This document shows, piece after piece, positions 23,264 to 32,607 of a stretch of DNA of 64,000 bases. Each line of letters starts with the position of its first letter. Positions within the stretch are counted from its first letter, which is position 1. The translations under genes and the position numbers were made by a program. The stretch lies in the NCBI RefSeq assembly GCF_038069945.1, contig NZ_JBBPEV010000003.1:1-64000 (forward strand), in the 5' to 3' direction. Origin of the DNA: Aquabacterium sp. A3. GTDB lineage: Bacteria > Pseudomonadota > Gammaproteobacteria > Burkholderiales > Burkholderiaceae_C. Under the pieces are notes generated by a model. The model was not told the DNA's origin, searched no databases, and saw nothing but the letters and a program-made list of their open reading frames with translations.

Positions 23264-24094
23264 ATGCTTGCCTTGTTCATGGACACCACCATCGCCGTGG
23301 GCCCGCTGGCCCTCAACCTCTTGCCCGTGCTGCTGGCCTTGTCGGCCTGGGTGGGCGTGTGGGTCGGGCAGCGCCTGGCCCCGCCCGAGCACCGTCAGGC
23401 GGTGGATCAGACCCTGTGGCGCGCCCTGATCCTGGGCCTGGTGGTGGCCCGGCTGGGCTACGTCTGGATGTGGCGCCAGGCGTACCTGGCACAGCCGTGG
23501 AGCATCCTGGACATCCGCGATGGCGGCTGGGCCCCGGCGGCGGGTCTGGCGGCGGCCTGTCTGTACGGCATGTCGCGGGTGCGGGCGCGGTCTTTTTTGC
23601 GCCGTCCGGTCATGGCGGGGTATGCCGTGGCCTTGTCCGTGATGGGCCTCAGCACCTGGTTGATGTGGACGCAGGCCCCTCGCGCCGTGCCCTTGCCGGA
23701 CCTGCAGGTGCAGGGTCTGGACGGCCAACCCCAGACACTGCAGTCCTTGCGCGGCCGGCCCGTAGTGCTCAATTTGTGGGCCACGTGGTGCCCGCCCTGC
23801 CGGCGTGAGATGCCGGTGCTGCAGGCGGCCCAGCAGGCGCACCCCGATGTGCACATCGTGCTGTTGAACCAGGGCGAATCGGCCGCCGTCGTGCAGGCCT
23901 ACCTGCGCACGCATGGGCTGGCGCTGCGCCAGGTCTGGCTGGACCCAGCCCAGCGTGCGGGGGCCGCCTTCGACCAGGTTGGTTTGCCCACCACTTTGTT
24001 CTTTGATGCCCAGGGTCGGTTGGTCAGCCGTCGCGTGGGCGAGCTGTCATCCGCCGTGTTGCAAGACCGGTTGCGTGACATCGGGGCGGATTGA
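23264..24094 (+). CDS. TlpA-like thioredoxin fused to an Lgt-like membrane domain
   Basis: A 276-residue membrane-tethered thiol-disulfide oxidoreductase. The first about 130 residues form several hydrophobic helices that recall the N-terminal part of prolipoprotein diacylglyceryl transferase (ALNLLPVLLALSAWVGVWVG and DGGWAPAAGLAAA). The C-terminal half is a periplasmic TlpA/ResA-type thioredoxin domain with active site WATWCPPCRREMP and cis-proline segment VGLPTTLFF. Such proteins usually reduce disulfides in exported proteins; the partner here is unknown. A second ATG (23279) is possible. It converges with the next gene. Confidence 0.87.
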   Translation: MLALFMDTTIAVGPLALNLLPVLLALSAWVGVWVGQRLAPPEHRQAVDQTLWRALILGLVVARLGYVWMWRQAYLAQPWSILDIRDGGWAPAAGLAAACLYGMSRVRARSFLRRPVMAGYAVALSVMGLSTWLMWTQAPRAVPLPDLQVQGLDGQPQTLQSLRGRPVVLNLWATWCPPCRREMPVLQAAQQAHPDVHIVLLNQGESAAVVQAYLRTHGLALRQVWLDPAQRAGAAFDQVGLPTTLFFDAQGRLVSRRVGELSSAVLQDRLRDIGAD

Positions 24095-24109
24095 CGCTCC
24101 CGGGGGCAT

Positions 24110-25099
24110 TCAGGTGGCAGTGCGCTGCTGGTTGCCCTGCCAGCCTTGGGCCATCAGGGTTCGCAGCGTGTCTCTGACCGGCAGATGGCAGGGCAGGTCG
24201 GTGTTGGTGTGGTGCCAGGCCCCAGAGACGATGTGGTCGGCCGGGATGCGGGCCCTGGAGTTCAGCGCCCCAAAGCCATCGAGCTGGCCCATCACGTCGG
24301 TCACCTGGGTGCACTCGCGTGGCATGGCAATCCGTGCACTGAGCGTGACGATGCGCTGGCGCCTGCCCAGCTCGGACAGCCGCTCAGGCGCGCGCTGTCG
24401 CAAGGCAAACAGGGCCTCTGACAGCACGAGGTTGCCTTTGGAGTGCCCGATGAGCATGCCGATCGGCACCCGGTCGTCCTGCAGCAGCCCCAGCACGGCC
24501 TGGGTGTCGCGGCTGGTTTGCGCCAGCGACCGGGAGGGGCCATCGCCATCGGGCTCGGCGATCAGGCCTGTTTCCCGCCAGCGGTCCAGGCCTTCGAACT
24601 GATGACGCAGCGCGTTGAGTGCGCCGAACAGGAAGAACCCGCCCAGGGCCTCGGTGAGCAGGTCGGACAAACCGTAACCCGAGACGACGGCCACGGTGGG
24701 TCGGCCCAGAGCGTCGGCCACATTGCGCGCCAGCGCTGCCGAGCCCAGCGCCGAGCTGCCCACCCCGGCCACGACCACCGGCACCCCATCACGCAGGCTC
24801 GCACTGTCAAGGTGGGCGCACAAGACATCGCGGCTGGCGCACAGCACCACGGGCCCCTGCCCGGAGGGCGGCACATGCAGCAAGGCGCCTTCGGCCGCCA
24901 GGGTCGGGGCCAATGTGCGGGCCTCTTCGGGGCTGATCACCTTCACGTCGTAGAAGAGGGCGTCCAGCAGGGCGTTGCGCTGTCGCACCAGCTCCAGCGT
25001 GCCTTCAGAGGTCAGGGGCGCCGGCGAGGGAGCCTGCGGTGTCATCCAGCGCGTGAGTTGCGTGGCCCACCAGGTGGCGGTGCTGCTGTGGTCCGGCAT
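24110..25099 (-). CDS. Putative alpha/beta-hydrolase-fold protein, function unknown
   Basis: A 329-residue protein with no signal peptide. GMLIGHSKGNLVLSEAL at about residues 213-229 is a nucleophile elbow of GxSxG form (GHSKG), and an earlier VVVAGVGSSALGSAALARN and VVSGYGLSDL suggest the preceding strands of an alpha/beta hydrolase. A late histidine (GAWHHTNTD) could complete a triad. A GGGAGG ribosome site supports the ATG at 25097-25099. I do not recognise the family, and it stands alone between convergent and divergent neighbours. Confidence 0.65.
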   Translation of the reverse strand: MPDHSSTATWWATQLTRWMTPQAPSPAPLTSEGTLELVRQRNALLDALFYDVKVISPEEARTLAPTLAAEGALLHVPPSGQGPVVLCASRDVLCAHLDSASLRDGVPVVVAGVGSSALGSAALARNVADALGRPTVAVVSGYGLSDLLTEALGGFFLFGALNALRHQFEGLDRWRETGLIAEPDGDGPSRSLAQTSRDTQAVLGLLQDDRVPIGMLIGHSKGNLVLSEALFALRQRAPERLSELGRRQRIVTLSARIAMPRECTQVTDVMGQLDGFGALNSRARIPADHIVSGAWHHTNTDLPCHLPVRDTLRTLMAQGWQGNQQRTAT

Positions 25100-25219
25100 G
25101 AAGACCTCCCTGTGACGATGGGTGTGGTGTCGGGGGCGACAACCACTCGAAAACCCGTGATGGCATCAGTGTGCATCGTCCTGAAACCTGGGTAAAGTCT
25201 GTTGAAGGAGGCGGCGTTC

Positions 25220-25978
25220 ATGAGGTGGTGGGCTGGGTGGCTGATGGGGTGGCTGTGCTGGTGCGCGTCCGTCATGGCGCAACCCGGCGCGGTGGTGCTG
25301 GGGGCTGAAGACGACTGGGCGCCTTACTCCTCGGTGGACGCCCCCGGTCAGCACCCCGCAGGCCTGTCGCCTGAGCTGGTGAGCGCCGCCTTTGCCACGC
25401 AGGGGGTGCAGGTTCGTTTTCAGAGCCTGCCCTTTGCGAGGTGCATGCTGCACGCCCAGCGCGGGCTGATCGCCGGCTGCTTCAATGCCACCCGAACCCA
25501 AGACCTGCATGACCGGTATTGCTGGCATCCCACGCCACTCTTTGAGGAAGAGCTGGCCATCTTTGGCCCGATGTCGGCGCCCGACGCCATGACGCGTGAG
25601 CGCATGGCGGGCAAGCGCCTGGGCGTCACCTTGGGTTACACCTACCCGTCGGAATGGATGCAAGATCGGCGCATCATCCGCGTCAGCGCCGCCTCTGATG
25701 ACAACCTGCTGAAGATGCTGGTGGCAGGCCGGGTGGATTACATCTTGCTCAACACCATGCCCGGCTGGGAGCGCATCAGCCGAATGCCAGCCGTGCAAGG
25801 GCGGGTCAAAAAGGTGTCGGTGATCCGGCAAGACGGGTTCTGGGTGGCCTTCTCCAAAAGGCACCCCGAGGGGATGCGGCTGTGTGCGCAGTTTGAACAA
25901 GGCTTGCAGGCCCTGCACGCCTCGGGACGGTACCAGCAGATGATGGCCCAGTTCCGGGCACGGTGGCAGCCACATTGA
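25220..25978 (+). CDS. Periplasmic amino-acid-type solute-binding protein (SBP_bac_3 fold)
   Basis: A 252-residue exported protein with a signal peptide ending near ASVMAQ. The body matches family-3 solute-binding proteins: WAPYSS near the N-terminus, [32 protein letters not shown], and a late [17 protein letters not shown]. Four cysteines are present. GAAGGAGG at 25204-25211 sets the start at 25220, not the earlier TTG. No permease or ATPase is nearby. A sensor kinase begins within a few bases of its stop, so it probably acts as the sensory input to that kinase; this is inference. Confidence 0.82.
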   Translation: MRWWAGWLMGWLCWCASVMAQPGAVVLGAEDDWAPYSSVDAPGQHPAGLSPELVSAAFATQGVQVRFQSLPFARCMLHAQRGLIAGCFNATRTQDLHDRYCWHPTPLFEEELAIFGPMSAPDAMTRERMAGKRLGVTLGYTYPSEWMQDRRIIRVSAASDDNLLKMLVAGRVDYILLNTMPGWERISRMPAVQGRVKKVSVIRQDGFWVAFSKRHPEGMRLCAQFEQGLQALHASGRYQQMMAQFRARWQPH

Positions 25979-25980
25979 GG

Positions 25981-28704
25981 ATGGTCGTGAAACACAGTGT
26001 CTCGCGTCGCATGATCTTTCTGGTGCTGGCCGCCAGCCTGCTGACGGCCTTGGCCGGCACGGCCTACCAGATTCATGCAGCCTACCGCGACGGCTTGCGC
26101 GCCATGGACGCCACCCTCAACATCATCGAGCACAGCCACGTGCCGGCGTTGACGGCCAACGTGTGGATTCTCGACCAGGGGCTCATTGAAAAGCAGCTGC
26201 AAGGCATTGCCCAACTGCCCGACGTGACCGACGTGACCTTGTCGGGGGACTTCCCCTTTGCCGTGCCCACCGTCCGGCGCGAGGTGCCCGCAGAGTTTCG
26301 CTGGCTGGATGCGCCCACGCGCGCCGAGCGCTTCTTGTTGATGCACCTGGACCCGGCACAGACCGAACCACCTCAGCGCATTGGCGAGCTTCGCGTGCAG
26401 TTGTCGCTGGCCGGCTTGCATGACCGATTGTGGCGTCTGGCCCTGAGCACGGTGGTGGCCGAGGTGGCGCGCATGATGGTGCTGGCGATGGTGATCATCA
26501 TCGGGATGCGGCTGATGATCACCCAACGCATCGAGCGCATTGGCCGTTACGCCGCAGACCTCAGCCTGGACCGGCTGGACCAGCCCTTGATCCTGCCGGA
26601 CCCTCGCGAGCGCCCTGATGAAATCGAGGGCCTGGCGGCGGCGATCAACCGCATGCGGGCGTCGCTGTCGGACCAGATCGAGCAGCGGCGCGAGATTGAA
26701 CAGCACAGCCAGCAGTTGCTCATCGAGAAAGAGGCGGCCGAGCTGGCCAATGTGGCCAAGAGCAGCTTTCTGGCCACCATGAGTCACGAGATCCGAACAC
26801 CGATGAACGCGATCATCGGCATGTCGCAGCTGGCCATGCAGACGCCGCTCAATGAACAGCAGCGCAACTATGTCCAGAAGGTGCACACCTCGGCCAGGCT
26901 GTTGCTGGGCATCGTCAACGACATCCTGGATTTCTCGAAGATCGAATCCGGCAAGCTGGAGCTGGAGTCGGTGCCGTTCAGTTTGCATGACCTGGTCTCA
27001 GGTCTGGCCGACTTGCTGCGCCTGCGGGCGCAAGACAAGGGCCTGGAGCTGATCATCGATCAGGCACCCGACGTGCCGGACCGCCTGGTGGGCGACCCGT
27101 TGCGCTTGCACCAGGTGTTGCTGAACCTGGCCAGCAATGCCGTGAAGTTCACACCGCAGGGCGAGGTGGTGATCGGCATTCGCCGCGTGGCACCGGCCGA
27201 AGCCGGGCGACTGAGGTTCTGGGTGCAGGACACGGGCATTGGCATGTCGGCCGACCAGGTCGGGCAGTTGTTTCAGCCCTACGCGCAGGCCAGCCCCGAC
27301 ACCGCCCGACATTACGGTGGCAGCGGGCTGGGCCTGGCGATCAGCCAGCGCCTGGTGGGCTTGATGGGCGGACAGATACAAGTGCACAGCGAGCCGGGGC
27401 AGGGCAGCACCTTCGAGTTCGAACTGAGCTGGCCCGTCGAGGCCACCGAGCCCCCGAGCCGCGCCGAGCCGCTGGTGCCGGCGGGCACCCGCAGCCTGCT
27501 GGTCGAGCCGCATCCGCACCTGCGGTCTTTGCTCACATCGCAGCTTCAGGGCTTGGGGTTCCAGGTGGATGCGCTGGCCGATGAGCGCCAGGTGGTCGAC
27601 CATGTGCGGGTGGCCGACCTGGCGCGCCGACCTTACCGGCTCTTGCTGCTGGAGGCCAGCGGGCGCGACGGGGCGGGGCTGGGCTGCCTGCAGCAACTGC
27701 AGGCGGCCGGCCTGACGGTGCCGGCCATCGTCATCACCACGGCGCAAGAGCGTGAACAGACCATGGCCCGTTGGCGCGAGGGGGGGCTGGCGGTTCGGTT
27801 GGTCATCGGCAAGCCCGTCACGCCCGGCGCGCTGCGAGGGGCGTGTCAGGCCCTGCTGGACAATCGCAGCACCGCGGCATCGGCCGCCCGGCCGGTGGGC
27901 ATCATCGATTTTGACCGGCACCGCGCCGCGCTGGAGGGCGCGCGGGTGCTGCTGGTGGAAGACAACGAGATCAACCAGGAACTGGCCGTGGACCTGCTGG
28001 CCCGCGTGGGCGTGCGTGTGGTGGTGGCCGGCAGCGGCGATGAGGCTTTGCAGGCGCTGGAGCGCGCGAGCTTCGACGGTGTGCTAATGGATTGCCAGAT
28101 GCCTGGCATGGACGGGTACGAGACCACGCGCCGCATCCGGGCCAACGGTCGTTGGCGCGAGTTGCCCATCATCGCCATGACCGCCAACGTGATGCAGGGC
28201 GATCGAGAGAAGGCCGTGTTGTCGGGCATGAACGACCACGTGGGCAAGCCCGTGGACGTGGAAGACCTGTATCGCGTGCTGACACGGTGGCTGAGTCCGG
28301 GAGGGCAGGCGCCGGTGGCCCAGATCATCGAGACGGCGTCCTCCATGGACATCCTGGCACAGCATGGCGTGGATGTGCGCGCGGGGCTGGCGCGCACCCT
28401 GGGCAACGATGCGCTGTACCGCCGCATGCTCACGCTGTTTGCGCAACAAGAGCGCGACTTTGTGCCCCAATGGCGACAGGCCATGGAACGGCTGGACGAG
28501 CGCACCTTGCGCCGCATGTTGCACACCATGACCGGGCTGGCCGAGACCCTGGGCGCCACTCAGGTCGAACGCGCCTGCGAGCAACTGAACCAGGCGCTGG
28601 ACCGTGGCCTGGCCCACGAGGACATGCGCACAGCGCTCAACCGGCTGGAGCACGCCTTGCAGCACATGTTCGACGGCATCGACCGCATGCCGGCCGTGGT
28701 GTGA
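25981..28704 (+). CDS. Hybrid sensor histidine kinase with two receiver domains and HPt
   Basis: A 907-residue phosphorelay kinase. Order: transmembrane helix (about 10-28), periplasmic sensor of about 130 residues, second helix (about 160-182), HAMP-like linker, HisKA with H269 in [10 protein letters not shown], HATPase with LASNAVKF and GGSGLGLAI, a degenerate receiver ([11 protein letters not shown] lacks the phospho-acceptor Asp), an intact receiver with D704 in [12 protein letters not shown], and a C-terminal HPt with H848 in [13 protein letters not shown]. The start is ATG 25981 or GTG 25987 (better spaced from GAGG). It follows the solute-binding gene almost without a gap. No separate response regulator is adjacent. 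Its stop abuts the convergent next gene. Confidence 0.93.
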   Translation: MVVKHSVSRRMIFLVLAASLLTALAGTAYQIHAAYRDGLRAMDATLNIIEHSHVPALTANVWILDQGLIEKQLQGIAQLPDVTDVTLSGDFPFAVPTVRREVPAEFRWLDAPTRAERFLLMHLDPAQTEPPQRIGELRVQLSLAGLHDRLWRLALSTVVAEVARMMVLAMVIIIGMRLMITQRIERIGRYAADLSLDRLDQPLILPDPRERPDEIEGLAAAINRMRASLSDQIEQRREIEQHSQQLLIEKEAAELANVAKSSFLATMSHEIRTPMNAIIGMSQLAMQTPLNEQQRNYVQKVHTSARLLLGIVNDILDFSKIESGKLELESVPFSLHDLVSGLADLLRLRAQDKGLELIIDQAPDVPDRLVGDPLRLHQVLLNLASNAVKFTPQGEVVIGIRRVAPAEAGRLRFWVQDTGIGMSADQVGQLFQPYAQASPDTARHYGGSGLGLAISQRLVGLMGGQIQVHSEPGQGSTFEFELSWPVEATEPPSRAEPLVPAGTRSLLVEPHPHLRSLLTSQLQGLGFQVDALADERQVVDHVRVADLARRPYRLLLLEASGRDGAGLGCLQQLQAAGLTVPAIVITTAQEREQTMARWREGGLAVRLVIGKPVTPGALRGACQALLDNRSTAASAARPVGIIDFDRHRAALEGARVLLVEDNEINQELAVDLLARVGVRVVVAGSGDEALQALERASFDGVLMDCQMPGMDGYETTRRIRANGRWRELPIIAMTANVMQGDREKAVLSGMNDHVGKPVDVEDLYRVLTRWLSPGGQAPVAQIIETASSMDILAQHGVDVRAGLARTLGNDALYRRMLTLFAQQERDFVPQWRQAMERLDERTLRRMLHTMTGLAETLGATQVERACEQLNQALDRGLAHEDMRTALNRLEHALQHMFDGIDRMPAVV

Positions 28705-29499
28705 TCAGGGCAGTCGGGCTTCGGCAGGAGGCTCGCCACCGTACTGGATGTCGATGCGCTTGTAGACCTCACCGGTGGCCGGGTTGAGGATGTTGGACAC
28801 GCCGGCATAGTGCAACAGCCTGCGGCCGGAGCGATCGTAGATCAGGTCGATGGGATCGACCAGAAAGCGCAGCATCGAATCCGGCTCCACGCGGATGCGG
28901 GTGGCGGCCTGTTGCAGGTAGGTCAGCTCGCCTGCGTGCCGGGCGCGGAAGGCGTAATCGCTGAGCCGGCCTGCCACCAGCAGCCGGAAGCGCACCGTCT
29001 GACCGCGCTGCAGGCTGGGCCAGAGGTCCATGATCAACTGGTTGAAGCCGGAGTCGCCCGCCACATGGCCTTCGGGCATGTCCAGCCGCTCTTCCTGTCG
29101 GGTTCGCTGACTGGTCTTGAACATCATCACCGTGCCGCCCACCTCGGTGATGCCCTCGCTGTAGCCCTGCGCCGGCAGCTCCAGCCGGTAGACCGGGACG
29201 GTGCGGTGACTGCGGTAGTCCACCGTCTTGCGCGCCATCTCCTGGCCTTGCGGGTCCAGGTAGGTGGTGGTGCCCGTCACGGGGGCGCCGTCGCGCCCGA
29301 TCTGCAACTGGTGCACCTCGGTGTACAGGTAGCGTTGTGTGTTGGCGTCGCGCACATAACCCACGATCCGTTCGGATGTGGCCTGCGCGTGCGCAGGGTG
29401 CAGTGCTGCAAGCGCCAGCACCAGCCCCAGTGAAGGGGCGATCACCCAAGGCGCCCTCCGCAGCGGCGGGCAATGAAGGCGGTACAACAGCTCGGTCAT
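28705..29499 (-). CDS. Exported protein of unknown function
   Basis: A 264-residue protein with an N-terminal signal sequence (VIAPSLGLVLALAALHPAHAQA) and a mature part rich in beta-strand patterns (YVRDANTQRYLYTEVHQLQI, then VPVYRLELPAQGYSEGI). There are no cysteines in the mature part and no motif I recognise. It lies 15 bases downstream of the DUF1295 gene on the same strand, so the two probably form an operon that may act on membrane or envelope lipid. Its TGA and the kinase TGA share the palindrome TGATCA. Confidence 0.7.
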   Translation of the reverse strand: MTELLYRLHCPPLRRAPWVIAPSLGLVLALAALHPAHAQATSERIVGYVRDANTQRYLYTEVHQLQIGRDGAPVTGTTTYLDPQGQEMARKTVDYRSHRTVPVYRLELPAQGYSEGITEVGGTVMMFKTSQRTRQEERLDMPEGHVAGDSGFNQLIMDLWPSLQRGQTVRFRLLVAGRLSDYAFRARHAGELTYLQQAATRIRVEPDSMLRFLVDPIDLIYDRSGRRLLHYAGVSNILNPATGEVYKRIDIQYGGEPPAEARLP

Positions 29500-29514
29500 G
29501 CGGTGTCTCAGGCG

Positions 29515-30333
29515 TCAGAGGGGGTTGGAACTCCCCGTGCGGGCTGCCGCAGCGGGGCGGGGAGGCCAGGGCACCAGCATGCTCGTGCGGGCCGCATAGT
29601 CTGCATAACCGGGCTTGCGCCTGAGCAACTCGCGCTCCATCAAGGGCACACCTGACAGTTTGAGGATCAGACCCAGCATGACCACCGGCGCCAGCAGTGA
29701 CCACCAGCCCCATGGGCCGCCCCAGGCCAGCGGCACATAGGCCACCCAGTGCAGGCATTCAAAAAAGTAATTCGGGTGGCGGCTGTAGCGCCACAGCCCT
29801 CGGTCGCACACCCCCGCATGCCCCGCGCGTTTGAAGGCGGCCAGTTGCGCGTCGGCCAAGGCCTCGCCGCCCAGCGCCACCACCGCGATCAGCACCGCCA
29901 TGCCCAACGCCCACGTCGGGGGCATGTCGGGACGCCAGGCCACCGGCATGAAGGCGCTGGCCGCCAGCATGAGCGTGAACACATTCTGGAACTGAAAAAA
30001 CCAGAACAGGCGCGATGCTGCATGGGGCGCCCATTCCTGGCGCAGTTGCGCGTAACGCCAGTCTTCTGGCGTGCGCCAGTTGCGCCACCACAAGTACCAG
30101 CCCAGCCGTGCGCCCCACAGTCCGCCCAACGTGGCCAGCAGCCACCGCAACTCGACGGGCGCGGGGCCCACCCAGGCAAACCACAGTGCCAGAGCGCCCA
30201 GCGCCCAGGCCCAGATGCCGTCCACGATGCCCGCGTTGCCCAGGCGGCGCTGAATCAGCCAGGCCAAGGCCTTGGCTGCAAACAGCACCAACGCTGCGGC
30301 CAGCAACGCGATCAAAGGGTCCATGCCTGTCAT
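29515..30333 (-). CDS. DUF1295 / steroid 5-alpha-reductase-like membrane protein
   Basis: A 272-residue polytopic membrane protein (about six hydrophobic helices) of the DUF1295 family, related to steroid reductase and isoprenylcysteine methyltransferase folds. The diagnostic C-terminal segment is LWRYSRHPNYFFECLHWVAY, followed by MERELLRRKPGYADYAARTS. The frame begins with a TTG at 30354; I prefer the ATG at 30331-30333, preceded by GGTGTGG, with another ATG at 30324. Substrate unknown; likely a lipid. It is the first gene of a probable two-gene operon. Confidence 0.85.
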   Translation of the reverse strand: MTGMDPLIALLAAALVLFAAKALAWLIQRRLGNAGIVDGIWAWALGALALWFAWVGPAPVELRWLLATLGGLWGARLGWYLWWRNWRTPEDWRYAQLRQEWAPHAASRLFWFFQFQNVFTLMLAASAFMPVAWRPDMPPTWALGMAVLIAVVALGGEALADAQLAAFKRAGHAGVCDRGLWRYSRHPNYFFECLHWVAYVPLAWGGPWGWWSLLAPVVMLGLILKLSGVPLMERELLRRKPGYADYAARTSMLVPWPPRPAAAARTGSSNPL

Positions 30334-30423
30334 TGCCACACCATCGTCGTTCAACGCGACGATTGTAGGGTGGCCAGGATTCCATGGCTACTGGTCAGGG
30401 TAAACCGTGACCAATGGGTAAAG

Positions 30424-31329
30424 TTATGTTGCTGCCCCGGACGTATCGTCGTTGAGCACGCTGGGCGTGGTGGCCCGATGGAATCCGTTGAAGGTGGGTG
30501 CACCCGGGTGCGGTGCCTGAGGCATGACCGGGTTGTTCAGGGGCGCGCCACCATCGATGGCCACCGTGATGCCCGTGACGAAGGCCGCCCCGGGGCTCAG
30601 CAAGAAGCAGATCACCGCGCTGACCTCGGCCTCCAGGCCCATGCGCTTCATGGGCAGGTTGTTCTTGAGGCTGCGGATCATGGGCGCCATGGCCGGCCCA
30701 TAGCTGTCCATCCCGCTGGAGGCGATCCAGCCTGGGGCCACCGCGTTGACGCGGACATGGGCATGGGCCCACTCGAAGGCCGCCGTTTTGGTGAGGTTGG
30801 CCATGCCCGCACGGGCGGCGCCACTGTGGGCCATGCCGGGCATGCCGTTCCACATGTCGGCGGTCATGTTCACCACCGCACCACCGGTCTTGTGCATGCT
30901 TTGGTTGAACACCTCGCGCATCATCAGAAACCCGCCGGTCAGGTTGTTGGTCACCACCGCGTCAAAACCGCGCTTCGAGATGGCGGCCATGGGGGCAGGA
31001 AACTGCCCGCCGGCATTGTTCACCAGGCCGTGGATCGCACCGTGGCGCTTGACGATCTCGGCCACAGCGGCCTTGACCTGGTCCTCGTCGCGGATGTCGA
31101 AGGCGATGGTGTCGGCCTGGCCGCCGTCTTCCGTGATCTCGGCTTTCACCCGCGCGAGCTTGTCTTCGTTGCGCCCGGTGATCACGACGCGCGCGCCCAG
31201 TGCCGCCAGTTCGTGTGCCACGCAGCGCCCAATGCCGCTGCCGCCGCCGGTGACGACGATGACCTGGTCGGTGAACAGACCAGGACGGAAGACGCTGTCG
31301 TAATGCGGGGGCGGGGCGCTGATGCTCAT
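30424..31329 (-). CDS. SDR oxidoreductase, PECR-like (trans-2-enoyl-CoA reductase type)
   Basis: A 301-residue short-chain dehydrogenase with cofactor motif TGGGSGIG and NNAGG. In place of the usual YxxxK, it reads HSGAARAGMANLTKTAAFEW, the same layout as in mammalian peroxisomal trans-2-enoyl-CoA reductase, followed by INVxAPG-type RVNAVAPGWI and CFLLSPGAAFVTG. It is divergent from the acyl-CoA dehydrogenase gene, with a 16-bp palindrome between them, which fits shared regulation of acyl-CoA metabolism. It may reduce enoyl-CoA or dienoyl-CoA; substrate is inferred. Confidence 0.87.
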   Translation of the reverse strand: MSISAPPPHYDSVFRPGLFTDQVIVVTGGGSGIGRCVAHELAALGARVVITGRNEDKLARVKAEITEDGGQADTIAFDIRDEDQVKAAVAEIVKRHGAIHGLVNNAGGQFPAPMAAISKRGFDAVVTNNLTGGFLMMREVFNQSMHKTGGAVVNMTADMWNGMPGMAHSGAARAGMANLTKTAAFEWAHAHVRVNAVAPGWIASSGMDSYGPAMAPMIRSLKNNLPMKRMGLEAEVSAVICFLLSPGAAFVTGITVAIDGGAPLNNPVMPQAPHPGAPTFNGFHRATTPSVLNDDTSGAAT

Positions 31330-31382
31330 GGGGTGTCTCTGGGCGGGTGATCGGGCATGGAAAGTGCCAACTCTACTGTCAG

Positions 31383-31398
31383 TTAACGTTTACGTCAA
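31383..31398. promoter_or_regulatory. TTAACGTTTACGTCAA palindrome between the SDR and acyl-CoA dehydrogenase genes
   Basis: TTAACGT and ACGTCAA form a 16-bp near-perfect inverted repeat 54 bases upstream of the SDR start and 58 bases upstream of the dehydrogenase start. From memory it resembles sites of acyl-CoA degradation regulators such as LiuR. No regulator gene is adjacent. Confidence 0.6.
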
Positions 31399-31455
31399 CT
31401 AGTGACAATTAAGGTAAATTAGCGCGTCATCACTTCACGAGCAAGGGCCTGGCAC

Positions 31456-32607
31456 ATGACCGCACACGCACTGGATTACTTCAACGACACGCATGCCATG
31501 GTGCGCGAGACCACCCGCCGTTTTGTGCAGCAGGAGATCCTGCCGCACATTGCCCAGTGGGAGGAAGAGGGCGGTTTCCCTCGGGCGCTGTACCAGAAGG
31601 CGGGCGCCTTGGGCCTGCTGGGCATCGGCCATCCCGAGCGCCTGGGTGGCACGGGCGAGCACGATGTGTTCATGAAGGTGGCCGTGAGCGAAGAGCTGAT
31701 GCGCAGCACCTCAGGGGGCCTGGTGGCCAGCCTGGGCTCGCTCGACATCGGCCTGCCGCCCGTGTGGCGCGGCGCCTCAGCCGAGGTGCAAGAGCGCGTG
31801 GCACCCGCCGTGCTGCGTGGCGACAAGATCATGGCCCTGGCCATCACCGAGCCGGGTGGCGGCTCCGACGTGGCCAACCTCCGCACCCGTGCTGTGCGCG
31901 ACGGCGATCACTACGTGGTCAATGGCGCCAAGACTTTCATCACGTCGGGCGTGCGGGCCGATCACTACACGGTGGCCGTGCGCACGGGGGGCGAGGGTTA
32001 TGGCGGCGTGTCGCTGCTGCTGATCGACAAGGGCACGCCGGGCTTCAGCGTGGGCCGCAACCTCAAGAAAATGGGGTGGTGGGCATCGGACACCGCCGAG
32101 CTGTTCTTTGAGGATTGCCGTGTGCCCGTGGGCAACCTGATCGGGCCCGAGAACGCCGGCTTCATGCTCATCATGTCGAACTTCCAGGCCGAGCGCCTGG
32201 CCCTGGCCGTGATGGCCTACATGACGGCGCAGATGGCACTCGAGGCCTGCATGACCTATGTGAAAGAGCGCGTGACCTTTGGCAAGCCGCTCAGCAAGCA
32301 CCAGGTCATTCGCCACAAGCTGGCCGAGATGGCCACGCAGGTGGACGTGGCCCGCGAGTACGCCTTGCGGGTGGCCGCGCGCATGCAGGCTGGCCAGCCG
32401 GTCATCCAGGAGGTGTCGATGGCCAAAAACTTCGCCACCGAGGTGGCTGACAAGGTCACCTACGAGGCGGTGCAGATCTTCGGTGGCATGGGCTACATGC
32501 GCGAATCGGTGGTGGAGCGGCTGTACCGGGACAACCGCATCCTCTCCATTGGCGGCGGCACACACGAGATCATGAACGAGATCATCGCCAAGCAGATGGG
32601 CCTGTGA
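31456..32607 (+). CDS. Acyl-CoA dehydrogenase
   Basis: A 383-residue FAD enzyme that introduces the 2,3 double bond into an acyl-CoA and passes electrons to ETF. Signatures: ALAITEPGGGSDVANLRT, FITSGVRADHYTV, RVTFGKPLSKHQVIRHKLAEM and QIFGGMGYMRE. The C-terminal IGGGTHEIMNEI lacks the catalytic Glu found in medium/short-chain enzymes (YEGT), while a Glu in FQAERLALA sits where isovaleryl- and long-chain-type enzymes hold it. This suggests a branched or long-chain substrate. It is divergent from the PECR-like SDR and its last 26 bases overlap the convergent racemase gene. Confidence 0.93.
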   Translation: MTAHALDYFNDTHAMVRETTRRFVQQEILPHIAQWEEEGGFPRALYQKAGALGLLGIGHPERLGGTGEHDVFMKVAVSEELMRSTSGGLVASLGSLDIGLPPVWRGASAEVQERVAPAVLRGDKIMALAITEPGGGSDVANLRTRAVRDGDHYVVNGAKTFITSGVRADHYTVAVRTGGEGYGGVSLLLIDKGTPGFSVGRNLKKMGWWASDTAELFFEDCRVPVGNLIGPENAGFMLIMSNFQAERLALAVMAYMTAQMALEACMTYVKERVTFGKPLSKHQVIRHKLAEMATQVDVAREYALRVAARMQAGQPVIQEVSMAKNFATEVADKVTYEAVQIFGGMGYMRESVVERLYRDNRILSIGGGTHEIMNEIIAKQMGL

